Shown: piece by piece, positions 1 to 11,100 of the stretch
Position numbering within the stretch: the stretch's first letter is position 1
How the letters are laid out: each line of letters begins with the position of its first letter
Assembly (NCBI GenBank): GCA_905221605.1
Contig: CAJNDS010000289.1
Span: 80,001-144,000 of the forward strand
Length of the DNA: 64,000 nt
Source: Symbiodinium natans
Taxonomy: Eukaryota > Sar > Dinophyceae > Suessiales > Symbiodiniaceae
Reading direction: 5' to 3'
Translations under genes and position numbers: made by a program
The notes under the pieces: generated by a model
Databases searched by the model: none
The model's input: only the letters and a program-made list of their open reading frames with translations
Told to the model about the DNA's origin: nothing

Positions 1-554
1 CAGCGATGTGGGAAACAAAAAACAAAGAAGGCAAAAACAAAAAGCTAGCAAAGACCAGGAAGGAAAATCCCAAGCAAAGAGCAAAGCGAAAACAAAACCG
101 CACAGAAAGCGAAAAGTGCGCGCGGGAAACAAAAACCAAAGTGAGTCAAGCAAAAACCAAGACAGCCCAGCGGCAGAGAGCCTGAGCCCTGCAAGTCGAC
201 TGATTTTGCGCAGCTCGCTCCAGGTGACTTGGCAACTCAAGACGGTCTCCTGGCAGGAGCGTGGAGTCACATGGGTAGTTTTCTAAGTAGGGCCCCTCCC
301 TTTGAGGCGCGCATTTTATAAGGGCGCCGTGCTATATAGGGTACCCAAACGGCTCCCTAATTTAAAGAACTACCCACATGCAGAGGGGGCTCTGAGCTTT
401 TGCCAGTTCGTGGGCTTGATTTAAGAGCGTTTCCCTGCAAGGCATGCCCTGAACTCTTAGGGTGGCAGGGTTGAAACATCAACGCCAGCGCTCGGCACCA
501 GCCTTTTTCCTTGAAGGTGCTGGAAGGCTGAAGAAACGCAACAGGTTTGCGGGC
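1..554. other. No gene recognised
   Basis: This stretch has a short lysine-rich open frame near the left edge, caused by A-rich repeats such as CAAAAACAAAAAGC, and no domain, RNA gene or repeat family that I recognise. It may be intergenic or intronic host DNA. Confidence 0.4.
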
Positions 555-1406
555 CTATGCGATGTATGACACTTCTGCTTGGAGCGCTTGGACCAGGACA
601 TCAACCCACACGCTGTGAGCACGCAGCCACTTGCTGATGAACTCGCTGACCTGGTGCCGTGCCAAGCCTGTGCGCCTCACCAAAGCATGCTGACAGCCAG
701 CCCAGCTACGGCGTCGTCGCCCGGCGCTGAAGAACCAACGAGTTCGGGTCTCTGCCGCGATAGCCTGCAGAATGATGGCTACGAGCGGCCTGACGTTTGT
801 ACCGGCCAGGCGGTGGAATCCATCCTGTGCGACGTAGTCGGGCACGCTGACAGCCAACAAAGGCATGGAAGCAGTAGCTTGCGCGAACTCACGGTACCAT
901 CTACGCCATCCCGTCCGCAGGGTAATGAGCTCAACCGTGCGCAAATTCGTCAGACGCAGCTGGGTTGAGCGCAAAACGGGCAACACAAGAGTTGACATCG
1001 TCTGGCCAGGGCATGGTACCAGTCTCAGTTCCGACAACGGGCATGATGCCTTTGCCTTGTCCACGAAGTGGCAGAGGGGCTCGCCAGAACTTTGAACAAT
1101 GCAGCCGTGCAGTGAGTGGTTGAGCTTATGGGAAAGTTCATCGACATCTGCGGCCCAAGGGAGGGAAGCCGCGACTGCACCAATTCGTTCACCAGTCAAC
1201 GCCTGGATGAACTCAATTTCCAGCGACATGGCTGCGACGCGTGTAGGTTGCTTTGGCATGTGATAGTAAATTTCCACAGTTTCAGCGCAAATGCATTTCA
1301 GGAGCTGTCTTGATATCTGAGCAAGTGTGACCTGAAAAGCCAATGACTGTGGCCTTTTGATTCCTACATGCTTATATACTAAAAGGCTGCAGCTCTTTGT
1401 GCTCAA
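555..1406 (-). CDS. Hypothetical protein or exon, 283 aa open frame
   Basis: This is the only long uninterrupted frame in the first 8 kb. I do not recognise the product. The GC content and lack of low-complexity sequence differ from the surrounding repeat-rich DNA, which is the main argument that it codes. A more natural start may be the internal methionine at residue 50 or 60 (about 1259 or 1229), because the first 49 residues look like translated flanking DNA. The segment after residue 60 begins MSLEIEFIQALTGE and is followed by a small mixed alpha/beta-like stretch, then a basic Arg/Trp-rich C-terminus. No transmembrane segment, signal peptide or catalytic motif is evident. Given how finely the PKG gene nearby is split, this could be a large exon, a retrocopy or a chance frame. 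Confidence 0.25.
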   Translation of the reverse strand: MSTKSCSLLVYKHVGIKRPQSLAFQVTLAQISRQLLKCICAETVEIYYHMPKQPTRVAAMSLEIEFIQALTGERIGAVAASLPWAADVDELSHKLNHSLHGCIVQSSGEPLCHFVDKAKASCPLSELRLVPCPGQTMSTLVLPVLRSTQLRLTNLRTVELITLRTGWRRWYREFAQATASMPLLAVSVPDYVAQDGFHRLAGTNVRPLVAIILQAIAAETRTRWFFSAGRRRRSWAGCQHALVRRTGLARHQVSEFISKWLRAHSVWVDVLVQALQAEVSYIA

Positions 1407-4335
1407 TGCGCTGCGGGCGTCTCATAGGACATAGGATTTGCACTTGCAGATTTGGGCATTGTCGCTGCTGAGCCTTCTCAACTGCGCGTCCTGTAATGCT
1501 TCTTCGTCTTGCAATGCTTCGCTTGCGGGTTTTGTCGCTCTCGACCTGGATTAAGGGTGGGTGCCTCAAATGTCAAACGCTTGGTAAAGGGAAACTGCTA
1601 AAAGGTTGATGCCTCAAACATCCCAAGCGAAGCCTGCCCCAAGTCCCCAACCAACCACATGCACATAAGCCATAAGCCCCAAACGGAATTTCAGCCTGGG
1701 TCCGCCCTGTAAGCACGAAACAACCAGCAACGCCACGACATCTCACCTCCTCGTTCTCTTGTCACAGCAACTATCCTAACCTAGGATGGCCATTCAAACC
1801 GTCTGAAAGATAACTCCTGGAAAATGGTCCTCTTAAACCCAACAAGGGGAAAAATGCAAAATCTCCCCAGGGCCCACCTAGTAACCCCGAGCCCTAGATC
1901 CTCGAACCACCGCGTTGAGCGACGAGGCAAGGAGCTTCTCCATCGGCGCGGAGGCGAATATGAGGGCCAACTTGTATAGAGTAGCTTGTAGAACTGCAGA
2001 TAAGTCCTAAATTGTATGGCGAAAACGATGCTACTTCTTTTTCTCTGATACACAACATATCTTAACTTACTAGAACTATTGAAGCTCCTGTGGTCAGATG
2101 GGGTCTACTGGGCGCTTTACCTCCAGTGTGGTTGGGCCAGATGGTTCTCAGGTCTGGGTGCATTGTTTAGGGTTTACGGTTTGGGGGGCAAGCTGAGCTT
2201 GAAATGCCGCAAGCGCAAGATTGTGTGGTGGCAGTTTCGCGCTCCTGGTCCAAGAACGCTAACGTGCCCAAAGCAGACCAACCAACCTGTTTTGCAGCCG
2301 CCCTTGCCCCCACCCCCCCCCCCCCTTCCACTGAGCAATGCTCAGTTGCTAGTGCACTATCTCAGTGCTGCCGCATTATGCAAACTAGTAGAAGGACAAG
2401 GCACCGCTGCGTAATGGAGCCCTTCTTCAGTTCTGAGGGCCTTTAGCACTTCTTCAGTGCCAATGCCTTCGGAGACCGGATGTCAGTAGGGCAAGGTTCC
2501 TCCGAACACAGACCCCCCCCCTGCTGCACTTGTTCAGTGCCTCGGCACTTCCTCAGCGCCCATGCCTTCGCATGCTTGTACTTACTATTAAATGAGTATA
2601 TATATATATATATGTATATGTGTCTGTATGTTCATAAACAATACATCAATATCGGATACCGGGTAAGGGTTAGGGTGTAGGGTTTGGGGCTTGTGGCTTC
2701 AATGGCTACAAGCCCTTAAGGGATCTCCGGACCAGAGCCTCTGAAGGCCGATGGTCGATCCAATCCTGGCAAGGCTCCCTAAGGCCTAATTTAGGGTTTA
2801 GGGTTTAGGGTTTAGGGTTTAGGGCCTAGGGTAAGCCCTAAGCCCCAAGGCCTATAAGCCCTAAGCCCTGAGCCCTGAGCCCTAAGCCCTAAGCCCTAAG
2901 CCCTAAGCCCTAAGCACTAAGCCCTAAAATCCAAAAGCCCAAAAGCCCTACTTCAGCCCCGAACCACCCTTGGGCTAAAAGGACTCAGGGTCTGGAGTCT
3001 CTTGGGCTTAATGGAGTGCAAATCTTCTGCAAAGCCTCTCTGTAGCCCAGTAACCATATGATAATAAGGGCGCCTTTTGTTGGGGGTTGGACCTTGAACC
3101 GAAAAAAAGGCAATAGGGTATACCTAGGGCCTGAGTACACTCCGCTGTCTTGGGGTTGGGTTGAAGATCAGGGCCTTGAGGGCCTCACATGCATGGATCT
3201 TCGCGGCGAACATCCGAGAGAAAAGTCCATAACGCCAAAAGGGAGCGTATATGCGGTTTAGGGTTTAGGGTTTAGGGTTTAGGGTATAGGGTTTAGGGTG
3301 TATGTAGCCAAGAAATACGGCTCATCATGTGGGGCGGCTATTTGGCGTGCGCGCTTCTCATCCTGTTTTTTGCAGTGGGGACCCTGGTTCGAGCGTTTGT
3401 GCTCTCACCCTAAACCCTAAACCCTAAACCCTAAACCCTACACCCTACACCCTACACCCTAAACCCCAGCACCGAACTGGAGGTCAATAGGTAGGTGGCT
3501 GGTAGGGTACTTGAAAGCCCTTGTTACTTGGTAAGTAGGGTTGGTAAGGTGGGTTATTCGGATCATAAGAGGGTTTCTAGGGAACACCAAGTAGACTTGC
3601 TAAGTCAAACGAGCTGCCAAGTGGGGGACTTATGGGGACTATAAGAGGGTTTCTAGGGGACACGAAGTAGACTTACTAAGTCAAAAGAGGGGAGATATTA
3701 TCGAGCAGGCCTCGTCAAGGACTCACCTCTCCAAACAACCAAACAAGTCTAAGTCCGCACCGCATGATAAACAAAAAAAACCTAAACCCTAAACCCTAAA
3801 CTCTGAAACCCTAAACCCGAAAACGCCGACTGCCAGCACTGTGCATCCCGTCTGTCCTCGGCGACAGGATGCCAGGAGGCGCAGGCATGCGGATTTAGGG
3901 AGCTGATGCCTCGCCGATGTGGTGTGGCTAGTTGCTCGGCGCATTCCTAGGATTATAGACCCTAAACCCTAAACCCTGAACCCTAAACCCCAAACCCCAA
4001 ACCCTAAATCCTAAACCCTAAACCCAGCGGAACGCAGGACAAATGAGCCCTAACGACCCAAAGACCATAATCAGAGCCATGCAAGCACCTGCGGCCGTCA
4101 CCTGGAGCCAGCTCTTGAGGGTTGCACACGGCACATGGTCGCGCCCCACCCCCCCCCCAGATGGGAACCAAAATTTCTCAAATTACACTACAGGCCAGTC
4201 CCGTTGTTCGGAGAAACTACTACTTGAAGAGCAACCCTAAACCCTAAACCCAAAACCCTAACCCTAAACCCCAAAACCCACGAGTGACACGAGTGATGCC
4301 TCTGGCAGTCTGCAGCCCTGGTGGTAGACCCCACT

Positions 4336-4530
4336 TGGAGGTTCATGGTACTTACAACCCAGTTATAACGGTGCAAGGCTTAGGGTTGAGGGTTTAGGGT
4401 TTAGAGTTTGGTGATATAACCTGGTTATAACTAACTGTACTTAAAAGCCACTTATAAGCCCTAACCTAAGTGCCCTAACATGGTTATCATGTGATAATTG
4501 GGTGAATAAGTAGCATGAACCTCCAAGCCT
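4336..4530. repeat. MITE-like element (GGAGGTTCATG family), interrupted by telomere repeats
   Basis: The ends are inverted: CTTGGAGGTTCATG on the left and CATGAACCTCCAAG on the right. A short TTTAGGG block sits inside at about 4380-4410. Related copies lie at about 9385-9502 and 11469-11560. No coding capacity, so a non-autonomous element is inferred. Confidence 0.65.
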
Positions 4531-4589
4531 ATCCTGAGAGCCCTTGAAGCCCGCACGTCCTCAACCCGATGTTGTAGGCGCCCCAAAAC

Positions 4590-4945
4590 CTAGGTTGCCC
4601 GGTAACCTAGGATTAAAAAGTGTGCCCCGTTGTTACAGGGCTTTATAAGGGGACCTAAACCCCTAAACCCTATAAACCCTATAAACCCTATAAACCCTAT
4701 AAACCCTATAAACCCTATAAACCCTATAAACCCTATAAACCCTATAAACCCTATAAACCCTATAAACCCGATAAACCCTATAAACCCTATAAACCCTATA
4801 CACCCTATAAACCCTATGAACCCTATGAACCCTATACACCCTATGAACCCTATGAACCCTATGAACCCTAAACCTTAAACCCTAAACCCTAAGAAAGGGA
4901 ACAAGGGTAAAGAAAGGGAACAAGGGTACTACTGGGCATCCTAGA
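4590..4945. repeat. MITE-like element (CCTAGGATTAAAAAG family) split by a 9 bp array
   Basis: The left part (about 4590-4660) and right part (about 4890-4945, ending TACTACTGGGCATCCTAG) match the two halves of intact ~100 bp copies at 14455-14553 and 20705-20815. Here the halves are separated by the CCCTATAAA array. Other copies: 5110-5205, 20395-20482, 25780-25858, 28975-29070, 31740-31847, 57436-57540. Confidence 0.65.
4668..4867. repeat. Tandem array of the 9-mer CCCTATAAA
   Basis: About 20 or more head-to-tail copies of CCCTATAAA with variants (CCCTATGAA, CCCTATACA) toward the right end. The unit looks like CCCTAAA with two extra bases. The inverse form (GGGTTTATA) recurs near 10586-10690 and a short array near 58740-58785. 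Confidence 0.95.
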
Positions 4946-5337
4946 CACCCAAGGCAATGCATCATCGACTCCTAACAGCTGAACCCTAAACCAGGGGGGA
5001 AACCCGCCTCAACCCTGAAGCCTGAACCCTACACCCTGAATCATGAGAGAATCCAACAAAGTCAAATCCCCCCCCTCCCCAACCCCAACCCCTCCCCCGT
5101 CCCCTCCAAGTTATCTAGAGTAGCCTAGGAGTAAAGGAATAAGGGGCTTATAAGGAACCTATCCAACAAAAAAAACGAATAAGTAGTAAGGGCCTACTCT
5201 GGGTCCTAATAGCCCTAAACCCTAAACCCTAAACATCTACTAGTGGCTAGTTTGTAACTTGACGGGACACTTGCCCCTCTCTGCGCACCACCTTAAAACC
5301 TGAGCCGCCTGAATCCACAACTCTCCGAAAGCCGAAG

Positions 5338-5502
5338 GTTTAGGGTTTAGGGTTTAGGGTTTAGGGTTTAGGGTTTAGGGTTTAGGGTTTAGGGTTTAGG
5401 GTTTAGGGTTTAGGGTTTAGGGTTTAGGGTTTAGGGTTTAAGGTTTAGGGTTTAGGGTTTAGGGTTTAGGGTTTAGGGTTTAGGGTTTAGGGTTTAGGGT
5501 TT
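5338..5502. repeat. Telomere-like (TTTAGGG)n array
   Basis: About 23 nearly perfect head-to-tail heptamers. Confidence 0.97.
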
Positions 5503-7574
5503 GCAACGGAACCGAACTCTGAAACTCACAGCTTTCATGGACTTAGGGGTTGGCGAAAGGCGTAGGATTGTCACTATGGAGCAAGCTCACTAAGCCCTAA
5601 ACCCTAAACCCTGAACCCTAAACCCTGAACCCTAAACCCTAAACCCTAAACCCCAAACCGGTGATAGGTATTTAGGAGTGAGGAGTCCAGTGCCTGGCGC
5701 CAAGGACAGCTCGGTACCCGCGCACTTCAGCCATGGCCATGGAACTGCTAAGGATGACGGCTTCTGGCTTCAGGGCTGAAGGATGTTTAGGGTTTAGGGT
5801 TTGGGGTTTAGGGTTTAGGGTTTAGGGTTTACGGTTCAGGGATGAAGGACGAGGAGGAAGCCGGCAAGGTGAAAGGCAGGCGGGTGCGGAAGGCGACGGA
5901 AAGAAGGGGACGAGGCACAAGCGCTCCAGTGGTGAGAAAGGGCGAGGTGAAGAACGAGCCTAAAGCCTAAATTCAAGCGAGCTGTGGACGCTGCGATGAG
6001 CAGCAGTGAATGGCTCTCATCCACGCCTATCTCTGAGGGTGGTGTGAGAACATAATTCCACATTGAAAGACGGGACCACTGCATACCAGTGGAGCGGCAA
6101 GCTCAGCTGGATTCAGCTCATGGCAACTTGCAACCAGATGAAGCCAGGTAGCTGGGTGAGCTGCATCTCTTCTCCTTTGCTTAGCTGTAAGTCTTTCCTT
6201 GCTCATCTTGTAACTTCTCCCGCTTTCGGGACTCGAGGCTCTATAAGGGTTGGCCCAAGTTGGCCCTCCCCCCACCGACCTGAAGCTCTGCCTGGAAGCC
6301 CTCTCAGGGGTCGTGGACACAATTCTGTCCGATGTTTCGTTCGCCACTAACGTTCCCCGCCCCGTGTCTCACGCTATAGGTGCGGTCGCCTCATCCAGAC
6401 TTGGCCGTTGTGCTCACCAGGCAAAAATGCCCGGACGTTTCCTCGAGCCGAACGACTTGAGCCGTGGGGGCCTACTTAGGGAGAATAGGGCACCGGGATT
6501 CGGTGGAATTTCGAATCTGCCCGCTTTGACGCTTAGAACGAAGCAAACAAGGCCCGACTCAACAGGACGTATAGAACAACGCAAAACGCAAGTTTTCGAA
6601 ACTTCAGCATTTCCCCCTTCCTCCCTCCGCCGGTTTTCGGGTCGGTCGCCCCTCACACTTCCAGGAATCCGCGTTGGTTCACGGGGTGCCGGTTGCCCCG
6701 GGGGGTCCTCGGGTCCCCCTCCCGTGGGCCATTATGGCAAGCATGGAGGCAGATTCAAAATTCATCTAGGTTTTTCTAGCCGGGGGGGGGTGCCCTGCAC
6801 TGCCCTGTTCGGGTTCCTGCAGGGGCCCCCCTGATACGGAGTTACAGGTAAACTTAACAAATTTTTATTTTTCTTTCCTCGCCCACTTGCCCGCATGCGC
6901 CTTCAGGGTCAGGATTCCTATCAGAGTGCCCAGCCTAGGTATGCACAGTAGGACACGCTGAGGCTGTACAGTCTGTACAAGAAACGAAGTGGCAGAGGTG
7001 GTCAGAGGTCGGATGGGATGGAGCTGAAAAGGTTGAGGAGTGGGAGGCGCTTGAAGCGGGACAGGTCATGAAGGCACCTGCAAACCCAGAGAGGCCCAAT
7101 ACCCTTGTAGAAGGAATATTCTTAGACCATACAGGGATCCCTCGTATCATTCTGAGGTACATTCCTTATTTGCGAGGCGTTGGGCTCTTTGGGGGGGAGG
7201 GCTGCGGGAACAAGAGGGCGCTGTGATCCCGGACTTGCTTTTCTACGGGCCGGATGAAGGGACAGGAATGGAGGATCGGGATGAAGGACATCGGAATGTC
7301 CAAGCTGAAGTGCGTTGCAGGCCTTGACAAGCACAGGGATGACCCCCAGGCCCGCTGCCGAAAGCTCGGTGCCTGAAAGGAATGAGTCAGCTCGCGCGGC
7401 CTTTGAGCTCGCGACCACCATGCACTTTTGTGTCTCTTGACTGCCGATGTTCGATCTTTTCGCCCAAGAAGCTGGAAGAAGTCTGTGCGAAACCGCTCGC
7501 ACCCTTGAGTAAGTGTGCACGTCCTTTCTGGCTTTGCCTACCTTGCCTCACATGCCTAACTACTTGATCACTAC

Positions 7575-7694
7575 CCCTAAACCCTAAACCCTAAACCCTA
7601 AACCCTAAACCCTAAACCCTAAACCCTAAACCCTAAACCCTAAACCCTAAACCCTAAACCCTAAACCCTAAACCCTAAACCCTAAACCCTAAAC
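7575..7694. repeat. Telomere-like (CCCTAAA)n array
   Basis: About 17 perfect heptamers in the C-rich orientation, opposite to the array at 8133. Confidence 0.97.
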
Positions 7695-8071
7695 GAAGCT
7701 CAGGGTGCCAGGGACTTTTTCTTGCGACGGCCAGGATGAATCGCTTTCCGACCTGACAGGCCGATCTCCTCAGCTCGGCCTTAAGATCTGGGTCTTAAGG
7801 GTATGAGTAGGTTTTAGGGTTTAGGGTTTAGGGCTTAGGGCTTAGGGCTTGGGGCTTGGGGCTTAGGGTTTAGGGTTTCGGGCTTCGGGCTTAGGGCTTG
7901 GCAAGGTCTTAATGCTCCACCCCAAAGCCTTGAGGTCCCCCCTGTTCCCCCTTATCCTAACAGTACGTATTCGGGATTGTAGTACTCCCTAAACCCTAAA
8001 CCCTGAATCCGTAATCCCTATTAAGCACTTTTAGTAAATGGGGGAACATCCCAACTCATGGGGGGCGTGTC

Positions 8072-8116
8072 TCAGATGTCTTCGTCGAAGCCAGTCAAGG
8101 ATGGGCCAAAGTTCTC
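8072..8116 (-). CDS. PKG probable last exon with stop
   Basis: Reads ENFGPSLTGFDEDI then TGA, after acceptor GGCGCAG. The acidic GFDEDI ending resembles the GWDxDF ending common in PKGs. Less certain than the kinase exons. Confidence 0.5.
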   Translation of the reverse strand, partial: ENFGPSLTGFDEDI

Positions 8117-11100
8117 CTGCGCCACAAGCTTGGTTTAGGGTTTAGGGTTTAGGGTTTAGGGTTTAGGGTTTAGGGTTTAGGGTTTAGGGCTTAGGGCTTA
8201 GGGTTTAGGGTTTAGGGTTTAGGGTTTAGGGTTTAGGGTTTAGGGCTTGGTTGGGGTTTAGGGTTTACGGCGTAGGGTTTACGATCTTCTAAACTCGATG
8301 CTGTTTGGGGTGTGTAGGGAACAGTGCCCAGCGCTTGATGGGTGATGCAGGAGTGGCTTTCCTGTGCCAAAGTACTTGGGCTCCTGTAGAGGAACTCCTT
8401 GGAGGCCCAAGCACCTACGATATGAGTAGTTCTCAAAGAAAGGGGACCCCCCTTAAAGAAGGGTAACCCCCCTCCCCTAACCCTAAACCCTTAAACAGGT
8501 ACAGAAGTTTTTGGGTCATGGAGTTGATGGGGTGGGTGGGCCCTCAAAGGACACCCAATATGTACACTCTCCAATATTAATAATACTTACTTCTTCAATA
8601 ACCAAGGAAAAGAGAACTAAGCTTTATAACTCCTTCAATATAAGGCAACCCAGAAAGCTTCATGTTCATCCGTTGGCTAAGTAAGTAAGGAACCCAACCC
8701 TAAGCCCTAAACCCTAAACCCTGTTTCTTATCCTTTTCTCATCGCGGTGCAGGCGCAAGTTTAGCGCCGATCGCGATCGGCAGGAGCAACAAGAAAGGCA
8801 AAGCAGTGGCCGGACAGGAGGGTTTAGGGTTTAGGGTTTCAGGGTGGCACATGGTGGTATATAGAGTGGTTCCCTAAGCCCTGAACCTGTAGTGAGATAT
8901 GGAGTATTGAGGCCTTCGACCATTGATAACTATACTGCGCCTCGGCACACACGAGAGTTTCAGAGGCTTTTAGGGTTTAGGGTACTGGTTTGCAGCCGAG
9001 CCAAAGACACAACTTAAACGTCTTACGCCCTAAATTGTACATCCAAAACCTTCTAAGTATCCCTACACCTCCAAAAAAAAACGACCAGAGCCCCTGAAAA
9101 CCCAAAGTGAAGTTCTTGATTTTCTAGGTAGTTCCCACAATTCGGAGGGTATTTCTGATATACCCCAAAAAGTTGACATGCTAATTTGACTTCCCCCTTT
9201 TTGGAAAGCCCCATTTTGGATAAGACCAAATGTTCTTTGTGACACTTGGGCCTTTGCTTGGGTCCTTGCTGCAATAGGGCCCATGCGGTGCCCGAGTAAG
9301 GTTTCGGGTGTGTGAGTGTGGTTTAAGGATTTAAGGAGAACTGCCCGAAAACAACTTAGACCCTAGACCCTGCAGTCTAGAGCCTACTTGCGGGTTCAGG
9401 GTACTTATAACCTCAACTATATCACTGCCCTTAGGTCCTCTAAGTAGGTTGTAAGTAGACTGATACTTGGGGTTATGAGTACCCATGAAACTCCAAGTAT
9501 AAGCCTATAGGTTCAGGGTTTAGGGTCCGGCACGCGTGTTTGAGTGTCTTGCCCCCTGCCGTCGTCCTCCGTGTGGGTGGCAAGGCCCCCTGATGAGGAG
9601 CCTCGTGCACCCTTTTCTTGTGAGAGGGGGGGTTTAGGGTGTAGGGTTTAGGGGGTTCTATAAACCGTTCTGCTCAGCCTGATCAACCCCTGAAGTCCTG
9701 AAGTGCCCAAGCCCTCAAACCCCCAAACCTCCCAGAACTGGACCAAGATCTAGAACCAGCACCTGATGGTAAGGTTTTTTGGATTTAGGGTCTAATAAGC
9801 TTGGACTTTTGGCCTTGCAGGGATCAAGGTGCCTAAACGGAGTTGGCTTCTTGGCTTCCACGAGGTACTTCAACTACAGGCGGGAGATGTCCCACCAGCA
9901 AACCAGACCCTTCGTGTGTGTAGGGCTTCAAACCGAACCTTTGAAACATCAATCCCAAACCGGCGAGGGTCTGGTTGTGGGATCTCACCACAGCCGTCCG
10001 ACTTTGCGAACGTGCATACTATAGGGGCCTGAAGAATTAATAAAACAGGGTTTTGGGGAGGTGATTATAGTATAGTTATAAAAGGGACCGTAAGGGAATA
10101 CTATTCGTATTCCGACCCCTATAGTAGCTGAGCTTACGAGAATGCCTTGGGCATCACTCGGATGTGGCAAACGTCGAGTCCCAGCCACTTCCATCCTTCG
10201 CGCCGTGTTCCGGAGGAATGGGGTTCAGGGTTTAGGGTTTAGGGTTTAGGGTTTAGGGTTTAGGGTTCAGGGTTTAGGGTTTAGGGTTCAGGGTTTAGGG
10301 TTTAGGGCTTGGGTCTAGGGCTTGGGTTTAGGGTTCAGGGCTTAGGATCTATGGGTTCAGTGCGGGCTTGGGGTCTTCAGGTTTTAGGACTAGACGCAGG
10401 GTCTTGTGGTATGAGGTATGGGGGTCTTAGAATGTGCTGGGGATTATTGCGCCCCTAGGGCTCAGAGTTAGGGGGTATAAGAAGCTTAGGACTTCGGAGC
10501 TGACATGACATGTTGGAGTTGAGCAAAAAAGGGTAAGGCCTTCTTACGCTGGCCCCCCCCACCCCCAGGGTTCACAGGATTATGGAATGTATAGGGTTTA
10601 TAGGGTTTGTAGGGGTTCGGGTTTGTAGGGTTTATAGGGTTTATAGGGGTTATAGGGTTTATAGGGTTTATAGGGTTTATAGGGTTTATATATGAATGTA
10701 TAGTAGGGGTTCGGCTTTGTATATGGTGTTTCTATGGTTTCTTCGTATGGGCTTTATCGGGTGTAGGCCTTTATTGCAGGGTTCAGGGTGCCCTCACCCT
10801 AAACCCCTAAACCCCTAAACCCTAAACCCTAAACCCTAAACCCTAAACCCTAAACCCTAAACCCTAAACCCTAAACCGCATTTCTGGAACATGCTGAGTG
10901 AGTTGTCCTTCTCCTTATTGTACTTCACCTGGCAGGAGACAAACAGCAGGGTTTGGGTCGAAGGCTTAGGCCTTAGTTTAGGGTTTAGGGTTTAGGGTTT
11001 AGGGTTTAGGGTTTAGGGTTTAGGGTTTAGGGTTTAGGGTTTAGGGTTTAGGGTTTAGGGTTTAGTTTAGGGTTTAGGGTTTAGGGTTTAGGGTTTAGGG

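Larger units (their letters stand above)
1407..8071. other. Gene-poor repeat region downstream of the PKG gene
   Basis: I see no gene here that I can defend. The region holds many telomere-like blocks in both orientations, a 9 bp tandem array (4668-4867), MITE-like palindromic elements (3500-3690, 4336-4530, 4590-4945, 5110-5205, 7950-8055), a TA microsatellite near 2597-2620 and GC-richer unique islands (5660-5800, 5842-7560). A 42-codon basic open frame at 5842-5970 on the plus strand (start MKDEEEAGKVKGRR) and a possible exon on the minus strand near 7700-7760 could be pieces of finely split genes, but nothing confirms this. Confidence 0.5.

Noticed and set aside
4630-4878. Frame of repeated Asn-Pro-Ile
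   Set aside because: Translation of the CCCTATAAA array.
6027-7567. Several 60-190 aa frames on both strands
   Set aside because: Overlapping frames in a GC-rich island without recognisable domain or splice-compatible series; not enough to call genes.
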